Part shown: positions 9,059 to 17,362 of the stretch, piece after piece | Position numbering within the stretch: the stretch's first letter is position 1 | Layout of the letters: each line of letters opens with the position of its first letter | Position numbers and translations under genes: made by a program | DNA from: an uncultured Faecalibacterium sp. | GTDB lineage: Bacteria; Bacillota; Clostridia; Oscillospirales; Ruminococcaceae | NCBI GenBank assembly: GCA_900539945.1 | Contig: UQDV01000004.1 | Location: forward strand, 62,001-126,000 | Length of the DNA: 64,000 nt | Direction of reading: 5' to 3' | The notes under the pieces: generated by a model | Told to the model about the DNA's origin: nothing | Databases searched by the model: none | Seen by the model: the letters and a program-made list of their open reading frames with translations, nothing else

Positions 9059-12000
9059 ATGGAAGATAGCGTTCCAAAGTATGATTTGTTTCAAAAAGCA
9101 TATAAAAAATTGAAATCAACTGCGTATTATGACAAGACAAACCTCCATTTGAGAGATCGGATTGCGGAAGCGGAAAACACTCTCAATATAACGATAGAGG
9201 AACGCTTGAAGGATTTGCACCAAGCGTTTGTAGCGTCAGATAGCACGAAGTGGAAAAGGAAAAAAGAAGATATTTTGGAAAGCATTTCCTGTCGTCTGCT
9301 TCCGAAAAAGATTATGGATACAAAGGAAGAAAAGAATTGTTCGGACAGAACAAAAGGCGTTTTGATTAGTGGAGTGCCAGCAAAACAAGTCAAAGTTGAT
9401 GAGATACAATATTTCATTGACATGAAGATTGAGGGAATGATTCTTGGCGTTCTATGGATTATGATGATAGGATGGCAGTTAGATAAATCCTATACCAATT
9501 GCTATGGAAATCGTATACGAAAGACGCTATATAATGAATTTTCTAAAGAACCGACCTTTTCTCCAGCGCTGTTTGAGCCGTATTTTCAGAATTATGAGAG
9601 TTGGCGAGATCAGGCATTAACTTTGGCACAGAAGTGTATGCAACAAGATGATGTTCTGATTTTTACGCTAGACTTTAAGCGCTACTACTACTCCGTGGAT
9701 GTATCAGAGAAATTCATGAAGGAGATTCTTACTAGGGTAAAAGGAAAATCTGACTACAATGAAGAATATCTGAGTAGGATAAATGACTTTGTGTACTGTG
9801 TGATCAAAAGATATTCACAAATCTACAGAGAGCATAGCGGAGAAGAGCGGATTCGCCGTATATTACCAATTGGGTTTCTGCCATCGGGGGTTTTAGCAAA
9901 CGAGTGTCTGAAAAAATTTGATACAGCAATTTTGGACGGATGGAATCCACTTTACTATGGACGGTATGTAGATGATATATTGCTTGTGGAAAAGGTGGAA
10001 AAGGGAAGCCGAATCGCTCAAAAAGCGCAGGATGGTAAACTGGAATTCTATGAGGCCTTTGAATATTATACGGTAAATAATTCACGCTGGACGGGTAAAG
10101 AAAACCGGAATGCGAGGGCTGTTTTCAAAAAAGAAGAAGACGAATGTGGAACTTACTGTATTTTGCCAGAGTTTACAAAACCATTGGGAAGCGCCACGAA
10201 AATCCAATTACAGGCAAGCAAAATTAAGTTGTTCTACTTTCAGCGTGGACAATCGGATGCATTGATCACTTGTTTTAAGAATAGCATTGAAAAAAACAAA
10301 TCGGAATTTCGCTGGATGCCGGAAGATGACGCTGTGTTTCAGGAGGACGATTATTCGGAGGTTTTTGAACTAAGCCACCATGGAGTGAATAAACTTCGTG
10401 AAGTGGACGATATAGCTGTTGATAAATACGCACTTTCGAAATATCTGGGGAAGTTACAAAGGATAAATGGACTGATTTCGGAGAAGACGAAAGGAGAAGA
10501 GTATAATTTTGTCCGTGACATCCATAAAATATTTACGCCAAAAACAATAATTGAAAATTATACACTCTGGGAACGAGTAATTGCGATCTTATTTGTAAAA
10601 AAATCCTATAAGGCACTACTTAGGTTTATTGCCCTTGTCATAGACACGCTTGATAAAACAAGTTATGCCATAGAAGGAGCGGATGGTGATACCGGATTTG
10701 TAACAAATGCATTGCGAGAGGCACTGCAAGAACATCTCATTTCCAGCATAGCTCGTCCGATGGCACTTCATGATGGGGAGACTTTTGAGGAATGGAAGTT
10801 AGAAGATGCGCAGAGCCTGCTCAGCGAACAGATGAAAGAACTTTTGACAAAAGCACAGAATCGTTCGAAAGGTTATTTTAAAGCTAAAATGCTGGATAAA
10901 AATCTGTGTGTTATCTGGCCAGAACTAGTGAGTTGTGGTGGTGAGAATCTGCAGAAAAAGGATCTGACCAATGAAGATAATGTAGTGGAGCTTCTGAAAA
11001 AAGAAACCTGCACAGAAACTTTTCAAGAAAAAATGAACAAGATTATAAATCAGAGATACATCTATTACCCCTACCTTATCAAACCGGCAGATCTGATGCT
11101 CGCAAGATTGATGTATGATCTTGTTCGTAAAAAAGATCTAGAAGATTTGAATAAAATCGAGGAAATTTTCAAACAATGCTGGCAGTTGAACTATAGCCCA
11201 CTTCCATTTGAAGGTTGGACAAATAATAGATTTATAGAAGAAAATATAAAAACTGGTGAACTCAATAAGCAGCCCGTTTTTCAAATCGGAAAGCCGAGCT
11301 TTTCAAAGATTAGGGTAGCCGTTGCCAATATCCAAATGGACATTTCAAACTTTGACCAGGCTGTTATGCGTAAACCGAACAGAAGCTACCGAAGATATCA
11401 GCAGATAGCAGAACTGGTGAATACTGCTGTTCGGGAAAAAGCAGATATGTTGGTAATGCCGGAAGCGTGTACTCCAAAAGAATGGCTGCCAACGCTGGCT
11501 AGAACTTGCGAAAAAAATCATTTGGCAGTTGTAACAGGGGTAGAGCATATTATTGAGGATAACTGTGTTTATAATCTGACAGCAGTGATTCTTCCGTATG
11601 AAGAAAAGTGGACAGGTCAGTGGCACTCTGTGATTCTGTACCATTCAAAGAATCATTTTGCACCCGAAGAAAAAAGAATGGTTGAAAGCTTACATCTAAG
11701 AGCTATGGAAGGAATAGAAAGTTCTGAAGCTAAATGTGATGCAAAGTATGAGTTGTATAGCTGGAACGGATTTTGGTTTACAGTGTACTGCTGCTTTGAG
11801 CTTACATCCATTCGAGATCGTTCGATTTTTCAATCCTATATTGATGCGTTGATCGCAGTCGAGTGGAATCAGGATGTGAACTATTATAGCAATATAATTG
11901 AATCACTAAGTAGAGATATTCACTGCTACTGCATCCAGACGAATACCTCCGAGTATGGAGACAGCCGAATCACAAAACCGTCTAAAACCGAAAATAAGGA

Positions 12001-12214
12001 CATCCTGAGAATAAAAGGAGGAAGTAATGCAACAGCACATGTTGGAACTATTGATTTGGAACAGCTTCGGGAATTCCAAATGAAAGCATACAGTGGTCAA
12101 AAAGAAGATAAAACTTTCAAACCGACTCCGCCAGACTTTGACTATAAAGGAGCATATGAGCGTCGGAAAGGAACGATGTTTGAATGCTTTTGTGCGAAGA
12201 AAAAAGCAGATTAA
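9059..12214 (+). CDS. drt1: Defence-associated reverse transcriptase-nitrilase fusion (DRT type 1-like)
   Basis: A 1051-residue protein starting at ATG 9059 behind gaggaggtat. The N-terminal half is a reverse transcriptase: motif A FTLDFKRYYYSV with D205, and the catalytic YVDD at residues 303-306. After a helical middle region, residues about 755-1000 form a carbon-nitrogen hydrolase (nitrilase) domain with the E-K-C triad recognisable as MPEA (E802), YHSKNH (K864) and VYCCFE (C911). An RT of the unknown group UG1 fused to nitrilase is the defining architecture of DRT type 1, shown to protect against phage. The gene is strongly AT-rich and stands alone after brxL, so it was probably acquired as a unit. 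Both active sites look intact. Confidence 0.88.
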   Translation: MEDSVPKYDLFQKAYKKLKSTAYYDKTNLHLRDRIAEAENTLNITIEERLKDLHQAFVASDSTKWKRKKEDILESISCRLLPKKIMDTKEEKNCSDRTKGVLISGVPAKQVKVDEIQYFIDMKIEGMILGVLWIMMIGWQLDKSYTNCYGNRIRKTLYNEFSKEPTFSPALFEPYFQNYESWRDQALTLAQKCMQQDDVLIFTLDFKRYYYSVDVSEKFMKEILTRVKGKSDYNEEYLSRINDFVYCVIKRYSQIYREHSGEERIRRILPIGFLPSGVLANECLKKFDTAILDGWNPLYYGRYVDDILLVEKVEKGSRIAQKAQDGKLEFYEAFEYYTVNNSRWTGKENRNARAVFKKEEDECGTYCILPEFTKPLGSATKIQLQASKIKLFYFQRGQSDALITCFKNSIEKNKSEFRWMPEDDAVFQEDDYSEVFELSHHGVNKLREVDDIAVDKYALSKYLGKLQRINGLISEKTKGEEYNFVRDIHKIFTPKTIIENYTLWERVIAILFVKKSYKALLRFIALVIDTLDKTSYAIEGADGDTGFVTNALREALQEHLISSIARPMALHDGETFEEWKLEDAQSLLSEQMKELLTKAQNRSKGYFKAKMLDKNLCVIWPELVSCGGENLQKKDLTNEDNVVELLKKETCTETFQEKMNKIINQRYIYYPYLIKPADLMLARLMYDLVRKKDLEDLNKIEEIFKQCWQLNYSPLPFEGWTNNRFIEENIKTGELNKQPVFQIGKPSFSKIRVAVANIQMDISNFDQAVMRKPNRSYRRYQQIAELVNTAVREKADMLVMPEACTPKEWLPTLARTCEKNHLAVVTGVEHIIEDNCVYNLTAVILPYEEKWTGQWHSVILYHSKNHFAPEEKRMVESLHLRAMEGIESSEAKCDAKYELYSWNGFWFTVYCCFELTSIRDRSIFQSYIDALIAVEWNQDVNYYSNIIESLSRDIHCYCIQTNTSEYGDSRITKPSKTENKDILRIKGGSNATAHVGTIDLEQLREFQMKAYSGQKEDKTFKPTPPDFDYKGAYERRKGTMFECFCAKKKAD

Positions 12215-12246
12215 ATTTGCTGTTTGTAGCAGATCTGTAGCAAATT
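12214..12246. repeat. Inverted repeat after the DRT1 gene
   Basis: AATTTGCT (12214-12221) and AGCAAATT (12239-12246) form an AT-rich hairpin that overlaps the stop codon. There is no T-run, so terminator function is uncertain. Confidence 0.35.
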
Positions 12247-12304
12247 GAGTCTATTTAACGAATCATCGTTCTAAAAAACGAAAAGTCATCATGCATCACA
12301 CGCA

Positions 12305-12404
12305 GGGACTCGAACAGGGCGGCGGTGCGAAGCACCGTAAGCAATCAGCCCAGTGGGCTGTTGCTTAGCCCGCGGGTCCCAACCCGTAGGAATGTCTACC
12401 GGGG
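12305..12404 (+). repeat. Structured repeat, copy 1 (three-stem element)
   Basis: The element starts GGGACTCGAA, contains a GGTGC-gaa-GCACC hairpin and a long AAGCA/CAGCCCA-g-TGGGCTG/TGCTT hairpin, is closed by GGGAC/GTCCC, and ends AGGAATGTCTACCGGGG. A second copy with the same plan but different stem bases lies at 34158-34258 on the other strand. It marks the boundary between the defence genes and the nucleoside phosphorylase. GGGACTCGAA is the complement of a tRNA T-arm (TTCGAGTCCC). Confidence 0.75.
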
Positions 12405-13205
12405 ATGCTGTCGATTCCTGAAAGGATTGAAAGAATCAAGATGATTCAAAAACACGAACTGCCGATCCTGGAGTACGATTCCGGCTCGGAAGAGGTCATA
12501 AAACCAAATCATGGTGCAGAACAGCTGAAGCTTCCCGAAAAATGCGTCTATGCCTTTCTTGGAGAAGCAGTGGATGCTTACGCTTTCGAGGCAAATGCCG
12601 CGGTTGCAGAAACGTTTGAAACCATCACCCGGAATTATCCTGTTTATATCATAAAGCAGGATGGCATGGAATTCTGTCTTTGTGCTGCCCCTTTGGGCGC
12701 ACCTGCGGCGGCACAACTGATGGACTTTCTCATCTCCTGCGGCTGTAGGAAAATCATTTCGACTGGTTCCTGCGGCGTCCTGACCAATTTGGCCGAAAAC
12801 GAATTTCTCATTCCGGTAAAAGCATTACGGGACGAGGGGACCTCTTATCATTATCTTCCCGCATCCCGCTCTATTGAGCTTGACAAAAATATCCGGGATG
12901 CTATCGAGCGAACTTTTCTTGCGCAGAAAATTCCGTTCCGGGAGTGTATTACATGGACAACGGATGGCTTCTTCCGGGAAACGCAGGATATGGTGAAGTA
13001 TCGCAGGGCGGAAGGATGCACAACGGTCGAGATGGAGTGCGCCGCATTGGCTGCCTGCGCCCGGAAGCGAGGTGCTTCTTTCGGGCAGATTCTTTATGCG
13101 GCAGATTCTCTTGCGAATGTTCTGGAACACGATGAACGTGATTGGGGAAAGGACTCCTTACGGAAAGCACTGGCACTCTGTATCGAAGTGCTGCAAGCGA
13201 TCTGA
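12405..13205 (+). CDS. Nucleoside phosphorylase (PNP/uridine phosphorylase superfamily)
   Basis: A 266-residue protein. Superfamily motifs visible are STGSCGVL (about residue 125), the substrate-site segment TVEMECAAL (about residue 208) and the acidic AADSLANV near the C-terminus. It would cleave a purine or pyrimidine nucleoside with phosphate to a free base and pentose 1-phosphate in the cytoplasm; the specific substrate cannot be read. The start is uncertain: ATG 12405 abuts the end of the structured repeat and has no clear ribosome-binding site, and an in-frame ATG at 12441 (MIQKHELPIL) is an alternative. It is monocistronic, with a terminator at 13244. Confidence 0.85.
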   Translation: MLSIPERIERIKMIQKHELPILEYDSGSEEVIKPNHGAEQLKLPEKCVYAFLGEAVDAYAFEANAAVAETFETITRNYPVYIIKQDGMEFCLCAAPLGAPAAAQLMDFLISCGCRKIISTGSCGVLTNLAENEFLIPVKALRDEGTSYHYLPASRSIELDKNIRDAIERTFLAQKIPFRECITWTTDGFFRETQDMVKYRRAEGCTTVEMECAALAACARKRGASFGQILYAADSLANVLEHDERDWGKDSLRKALALCIEVLQAI

Positions 13206-13243
13206 AGGTTCAAGTGCCGTTGAGAATGCTCTGCCACACAGTT

Positions 13244-13293
13244 CGTACCCGAACCCGATTCTCTATGAGAAAGGGCTCGGGTACGTTTTTTGT
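13244..13293 (+). terminator. Intrinsic terminator of the nucleoside phosphorylase gene
   Basis: GTACCCGAACCC pairs with GGGCTCGGGTAC (one mismatch) and is followed by GTTTTTTG. Confidence 0.85.
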
Positions 13294-13347
13294 TTACGGG
13301 AAGTCCTACGGCGAGAGTACGCAGAACGGTAAACAGGAGCAAGTAAA

Positions 13348-13384
13348 GGCAGGGTATCACCGTGGCGGTGGTATCCTGCCTTTT
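13348..13384. terminator. Strong hairpin with short T-run
   Basis: A 15-bp stem from GGCAGGGTATCACCG to CGGTGGTATCCTGCC with two wobble positions, followed by TTTT. It could end transcription from the left. Confidence 0.55.
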
Positions 13385-13432
13385 GTGCGATACCATCTCC
13401 GAAATCTTTTTCTTCACGTTTTCTTCTTCATG

Positions 13433-13484
13433 CAGAATCCCCCTGTCCATCCCGGCAGATGCTGGAACGGGCAGGGGGATTCTG
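13433..13484. repeat. Large inverted repeat downstream of the HAD relic
   Basis: CAGAATCCCCCTG and CAGGGGGATTCTG are 12-13 bp perfect arms enclosing a second GC-rich pair (CCCGGCA/TGCTGG). It lies just downstream of the stop of the minus-strand HAD relic at 13503 and is probably its old terminator. Confidence 0.5.
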
Positions 13485-13502
13485 GCTTGTTGAGCGGTTG
13501 GG

Positions 13503-13619
13503 TTAAATCAGGCCGAGGTGCACAAAGGCGTTGTACAGGCCGTCTTTGTGCACATCGTCGGTCACATCGGCGGCGGCTTTGGCTTCCGGGCCGCCGCTGC
13601 CCAGAGCCACGCTGTACCA
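13503..13619 (-). pseudogene. 3' relic of a HAD-superfamily (Cof-type) hydrolase
   Basis: Read on the minus strand, 38 codons (WYSVALGSGGPEAKAAADV, then TDDVHKDGLYNAFVHLGLI and stop) match the C-terminal signature of HAD-IIB phosphatases: an A-x-G-x-G/N-x-x-P-E-x-K-x-x-A-D motif followed by D-x-D-G-L/V. In-frame TGA occurs immediately upstream, and no HAD motifs I-III are found nearby. This is a decayed remnant. Confidence 0.65.
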
Positions 13620-13744
13620 TAATCATAGAGGGTTTTGGGCTCCGGAACAAGGGTGGAATCTGCCGAAAAACAACGGCTGAGGTTGGTACAGTTGCACAAA
13701 GGCGCGCGGCCCTGCAAAGAAGCTGTAAAATTTGCGGGGCGGGG

Positions 13745-13773
13745 TTGACGAACGGTTCCGGCCGTGGTAAAGT
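13745..13773 (+). promoter_or_regulatory. mgtE promoter
   Basis: TTGACG (13745-13750), a 17-nt spacer, and TAAAGT (13768-13773). It would start a leader of about 220 nt before mgtE. Confidence 0.6.
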
Positions 13774-13779
13774 AATGGG

Positions 13780-14000
13780 CGGAAAAGGCCAAAGTGCCTT
13801 TTTACGACAGAAAAACGAGGTGGTCGTCATGGAACCTGCTGGAAGCAGCGGCAGTTTATATCCCCGATCAAAGAACCAGACGGCAGCCTTTTTGCATGCC
13901 GGAGAACGGCCCGGCTGTGCGTGAGAACGCACGGTGTGTTTGCCTTCCCCGGAAATGAAAGTGTCCGCTGCCGCCTGGTAAAAAAGGAGGCAGCTTTTTT
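13780..14000 (+). promoter_or_regulatory. mgtE leader with mutually exclusive hairpins (candidate Mg2+-responsive element)
   Basis: The 3' hairpin pairs GCTGCC/GCCT (13967-13976) with AGG/GGCAGC (13985-13994), is followed by six Ts, and buries the AAGGAGG ribosome-binding site directly before ATG 14001. An upstream segment, CCAGACGGCAGC at 13876-13887, is complementary (one mismatch) to the 5' arm GCTGCCGCCTGG at 13967-13978, so it can form an alternative pairing that frees the ribosome-binding site and removes the terminator. A second competitor, GCGGCAG, lies at 13848-13854. A GNRA-capped stem GTGCGT-GAGA-ACGCAC is at 13917-13932. I could not match it to the M-box consensus. Confidence 0.6.
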
Positions 14001-15362
14001 ATGTCTGAAATTTCGATCAATACCCTCAAGACCATGCTGGCGAATCTGGATGACGCCAAAAAATACCAGAGCCTGCGGGATGTGATGGAGACCCTGCCGG
14101 CTCCCGACCTGGCCGCCGTGTTCGAGGACCTGCCGGCCGAAAAGCTCCCGGTGCTGTTCCGTCTGTGCCCCAAGGATCTGGCGGCGGATGTATTCACCGA
14201 GCTGACCCCTGCCACCCAGCAGAAGCTGATCGACGGCCTGACCGATACCGAGCTGAAGGCCGTGGTGGACGAGCTGTGCGTGGACGATGCGACCGACCTT
14301 GTGGAGGAGATGCCGGCCAATGTGGTCAAGCGCATTCTGAGCCAGGCCGACCCGGCCACCCGCCGCATGATCAACGAACTGCTCCAGTACCCGGAGGACT
14401 CTGCCGGCGGCGTGATGACCACCGAGCTGATGGAGCTGCGCCCGGACATGACGGTGTCGCAGGCCATGGAGGCCATCCGCCAGAACGGCTTTGACAAGGA
14501 GACCATCAACAACTGCTATGTGACCGACGGCAGCCGCAAGCTGGTGGGTGTGGTGTCGCTGCGGGCGCTGGTGCTGGCCAAGGACACCGCAGAACCCATC
14601 CGGGACCTGATGGACACCAATGTGGTCAGTGTGACCACCACCACCGACCAGGAGGATGTTTCCCACCTGTTTGAAAAATACGGCTTTCTGGCCATTCCGG
14701 TGGTGGACGCCGAAAACCGGCTGGTGGGCATCGTGACCATTGACGATGCCATCAGCATCCTGCAGGACGAGGCCAGCGAGGATATCGCCAAGATGAACGC
14801 CATCGGCCCGTCCGACAAGCCCTACTTCAAGCAGAGCATGTGGGACCTGTACAAGAGCCGTGCGCCCTGGCTGCTGTTTTTGATGATCAGCGCCACCTTC
14901 TCCAGTCTGGTCATCCGGGGGTATGAGGACGCACTGGCCGCCGTGACCGTGCTGACGGCGTACATCCCCATGCTGACCGATGCCGGCGGCAACGCGGGCA
15001 GTCAGAGCACCTCCACCATCATCCGCGGCATGGCGGTGGGCGAGATCCAGCCCCACGACCTGCCCCGCATCCTGTGGAGGGAGAGCCGGGTGGCCCTGCT
15101 GTGCGGCGCAACGCTGGCGGTGTGCAACTTTGCAAAACTGCTGCTGTTCGACAAGGTGACCGCTCCGGTGGCACTGGTGGTGTGCCTGACCCTGATCTGC
15201 ACCATCCTGCTGTCGCAGCTCATCGGCGGCATTCTGCCCGTGGCGGCAGAAAAACTGCATGTGGACCCGGCCGTGATGGCATCGCCGCTGATCACCACCA
15301 TCGTGGATGCCACCACACTGCTGATCTACTTCAATGTTGCAAAGATCGTGCTGCATCTGTAA
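14001..15362 (+). CDS. mgtE: Magnesium transporter MgtE
   Basis: A 453-residue protein with the MgtE plan: an N-terminal superhelical domain (about 1-130), two CBS domains (about 135-255) and a C-terminal five-helix membrane domain. The pore signature PMLTDAGGNAGSQSTSTIIRG is partly visible near residue 325. It forms a homodimeric Mg2+ channel in the cytoplasmic membrane whose N and CBS domains close when internal Mg2+ is high. Translation starts at ATG 14001 behind AAGGAGG. It is a single-gene unit with a terminator at 15381. The structured leader upstream suggests control by transcription termination or ribosome-site masking. Confidence 0.95.
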   Translation: MSEISINTLKTMLANLDDAKKYQSLRDVMETLPAPDLAAVFEDLPAEKLPVLFRLCPKDLAADVFTELTPATQQKLIDGLTDTELKAVVDELCVDDATDLVEEMPANVVKRILSQADPATRRMINELLQYPEDSAGGVMTTELMELRPDMTVSQAMEAIRQNGFDKETINNCYVTDGSRKLVGVVSLRALVLAKDTAEPIRDLMDTNVVSVTTTTDQEDVSHLFEKYGFLAIPVVDAENRLVGIVTIDDAISILQDEASEDIAKMNAIGPSDKPYFKQSMWDLYKSRAPWLLFLMISATFSSLVIRGYEDALAAVTVLTAYIPMLTDAGGNAGSQSTSTIIRGMAVGEIQPHDLPRILWRESRVALLCGATLAVCNFAKLLLFDKVTAPVALVVCLTLICTILLSQLIGGILPVAAEKLHVDPAVMASPLITTIVDATTLLIYFNVAKIVLHL

Positions 15363-15380
15363 GCACGGACAGAACGTTAC

Positions 15381-15422
15381 GACCCCCGGAAGCTGTACGC
15401 TGCCGGGGGTCATGTTGTTTTC
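15381..15422 (+). terminator. mgtE terminator
   Basis: GACCCCCGG and CCGGGGGTC form a stem around a short loop, followed by ATGTTGTTTTC. Confidence 0.8.
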
Positions 15423-15534
15423 AAAAACAGGAAAAACGTCCTCTTTGCATGGAGAATTGTTGCACAACACGACTTATAAAGTCGTACTCTTTCGACAAAA
15501 ACTTCCCAAAACGCATTATTTTGTTTCTGAACTG

Positions 15535-15601
15535 TGGACATTCTGTGACGATTCGTGCTAAAATGAAACCTGTTCCTCTTCTGCCGCCGCAACCGGCAGA
15601 A
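15535..15601 (+). promoter_or_regulatory. Promoter and leader hairpin of the NCS2 permease
   Basis: TGGACA (15535-15540), an 18-nt spacer, and TAAAAT (15559-15564). In the leader, TTCTGCCG and CGGCAGAA (15579-15601) form a small hairpin before the site aacggagg. No purine riboswitch sequence was recognised. Confidence 0.5.
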
Positions 15602-15626
15602 GCAACCAAAGAACGGAGGTTTTTTC

Positions 15627-16997
15627 ATGTTAGAAAATGTCTTTCATCTGAGGGAAAACCACACCGATGCAAAGACCGAGATCATGGCAGGTATTACTAC
15701 TTTCATGACCATGGCCTACATCCTTGCGGTCAACCCCAACATCCTGTCGGCTTCCGGCATGGACTCGGAGGCTGTGCTGATCGCCACCGCACTGGCATCC
15801 TTTGTGGGCACGGCCCTGATGGCTCTGCTGGCCAACTACCCGTTTGCTCTGGCCCCCGGCATGGGCCTGAACGCCTATTTCTCCTACACGGTCGTGCTGA
15901 CCATGGGCTACAGCTGGCAGCTGGCCCTGATGGCCGTGTTTGTGGAGGGTATCATCTTCATCGTGCTGTCCCTGACCAATGTGCGTGAGGGCATCTTCAA
16001 CGCCATCCCCATGACCCTGAAGAGCGCGGTCAGCGTGGGCATCGGCCTGTTCGTGGCCTTTGTCGGCCTGCAGAACGCCAAGCTGATCGTGAACAGCGAC
16101 TCTACGCTGGTCACCTACCAGCACTTCAAAGGCGAGACCTTCCACAGCGTGGGCGTGGGTGCCATCCTGGCCCTCATCGGCGTGGCCATCACCGGCATCC
16201 TGCTGGTCAAGAAGGTCAAGGGCGGCATCCTGTACGGCATCCTGATCACCTGGGTGCTGGGCATCCTCTGCGAGGTCACCGGCATCTATGTGCCCAATGC
16301 GGATGCGGGCATGTACAGCGTGATCCCCACCGCTTTTGTCAGCTTTGACTTCTCGGCCCTGGGCAAGACCTTTGGTCAGGTATTCAAGACGGATTTCTCC
16401 CACTTTGACTTCCTGAACTTCTTTGCCGTCATGTTCTCCTTCCTGTTCGTGGACCTGTTTGACACCCTGGGCACCCTGATCGGCGTGGCATCCAAGGCCG
16501 ACATGCTGGACGAGGACGGCAAGCTGCCCCACATCAAGGGTGCTCTGATGGCAGACTCCATCGCCACCTGCGCCGGTGCTGTGCTGGGTACTTCCACCAC
16601 CACCACCTTTGTGGAGAGCGCTTCCGGCGTGACCGAGGGCGGCCGCACCGGCCTGACCAGCATGACCACCGGTGTGCTGTTCCTGCTGGCTACCATCTTC
16701 AGCCCGCTGTTCCTGACCATCCCCAGCTTTGCAACGGCTCCGGCTCTGATCATCGTGGGCTTCTACATGATGGGCTCCGCAGTCAAGATCGACTTCAACG
16801 ACCCCAGCGAGGGCATCCCCGCCTTCCTGACCGTCCTGGCCATGCCCACTGCATACAGCATCTCTGAGGGCATTGCCATTGGTGTGATCTCCTGGACTAT
16901 CATCAATGTGGTCACCGGCAAGGCCAAGGAAAAGAAGATCAGCCCGCTGATGTATGTGCTGACCGTGCTGTTCATCCTGAAGTACATCTGCCTGTAA
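15627..16997 (+). CDS. NCS2-family purine permease (AzgA/PbuG type)
   Basis: A 456-residue polytopic membrane protein. The N-terminus (EIMAGITTFMTMAYILAVNP) and the following ALAPGMGLNAYFSY segment are hallmarks of the AzgA-like branch of NCS2, which imports adenine, guanine or hypoxanthine with protons. SATTTTF-like text at residues about 320-330 (GTSTTTTFVESASG) is the conserved substrate-site region. The start is ATG 15627 behind aacggaggtttttttc. It is monocistronic, with a strong terminator at 17020. Specificity between hypoxanthine/guanine and adenine cannot be decided. Confidence 0.92.
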   Translation: MLENVFHLRENHTDAKTEIMAGITTFMTMAYILAVNPNILSASGMDSEAVLIATALASFVGTALMALLANYPFALAPGMGLNAYFSYTVVLTMGYSWQLALMAVFVEGIIFIVLSLTNVREGIFNAIPMTLKSAVSVGIGLFVAFVGLQNAKLIVNSDSTLVTYQHFKGETFHSVGVGAILALIGVAITGILLVKKVKGGILYGILITWVLGILCEVTGIYVPNADAGMYSVIPTAFVSFDFSALGKTFGQVFKTDFSHFDFLNFFAVMFSFLFVDLFDTLGTLIGVASKADMLDEDGKLPHIKGALMADSIATCAGAVLGTSTTTTFVESASGVTEGGRTGLTSMTTGVLFLLATIFSPLFLTIPSFATAPALIIVGFYMMGSAVKIDFNDPSEGIPAFLTVLAMPTAYSISEGIAIGVISWTIINVVTGKAKEKKISPLMYVLTVLFILKYICL

Positions 16998-17019
16998 GGT
17001 TCCATACAAACACAAAGCA

Positions 17020-17062
17020 AAAAGCTGCTGCCTTCCCGCAAAGGGAGGGCAGCAGCTTTTTT
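17020..17062. terminator. Terminator after the NCS2 permease gene
   Basis: AAGCTGCTGCC and GGCAGCAGCTT with an inner TCCC/GGGA pair, followed by TTTTTT. The A-run on the left side may let it work in both directions. Confidence 0.85.
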
Positions 17063-17076
17063 GTCTGTGGAGCTTA

Positions 17077-17310
17077 TTATTGGTGCCGACGGGGGTGGAT
17101 GTGCACCTCGGGAATGGCCACGTTGTCGTAATGGATGGGGTCCTCGGCGTGAGGATGCTCCCCGGTGGCATGAGAGGTGTCTTCTGCGGGGTGGTGTACC
17201 TTGCCGGTATGGACCTCCGGCAGAGCCACTGTTTCCTCCGAATGAGACTTGTCCGGTTTACTCCAGATCTTTTGTTGGAACCACATCTTCAGGTGGTGTT
17301 TCAGCGACAT
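17077..17310 (-). CDS. Small histidine-rich protein downstream of gltS
   Basis: A 77-residue protein read from ATG 17310 (site ggaaaggagc upstream). It has 13 histidines, in motifs such as PEVHTGKVHH, EHPHAEDPIH and VHIHPRRH, and two copies of a V-A-x-PEVH phrase (TVALPEVH and NVAIPEVH), indicating an internal duplication. There is no membrane segment apart from a short amphipathic N-terminus. It is the last gene of the TAXI-gltS unit, 52 nt after gltS. No family was recognised. The His density allows a metal-binding role, but nothing in the sequence proves this. Confidence 0.6.
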   Translation of the reverse strand: MSLKHHLKMWFQQKIWSKPDKSHSEETVALPEVHTGKVHHPAEDTSHATGEHPHAEDPIHYDNVAIPEVHIHPRRHQ

Positions 17311-17362
17311 GATGATGCTCCTTTCCCGGTGTGCAGGGGCACACCGAAAGTTCAAGACAGGA

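Noticed and set aside
13780..14000. Classical M-box (ykoK) Mg2+ riboswitch
   Set aside because: The conserved M-box blocks (GGTGAGGCTCCT, GCTGCTGCC, GACGCCAATGGGT) are not present in recognisable form; I keep it as an unclassified leader.
15565..15626. Purine riboswitch before the NCS2 permease
   Set aside because: No TATA-x-TCC-type core or paired loops of the purine aptamer could be found; only a small hairpin is present.
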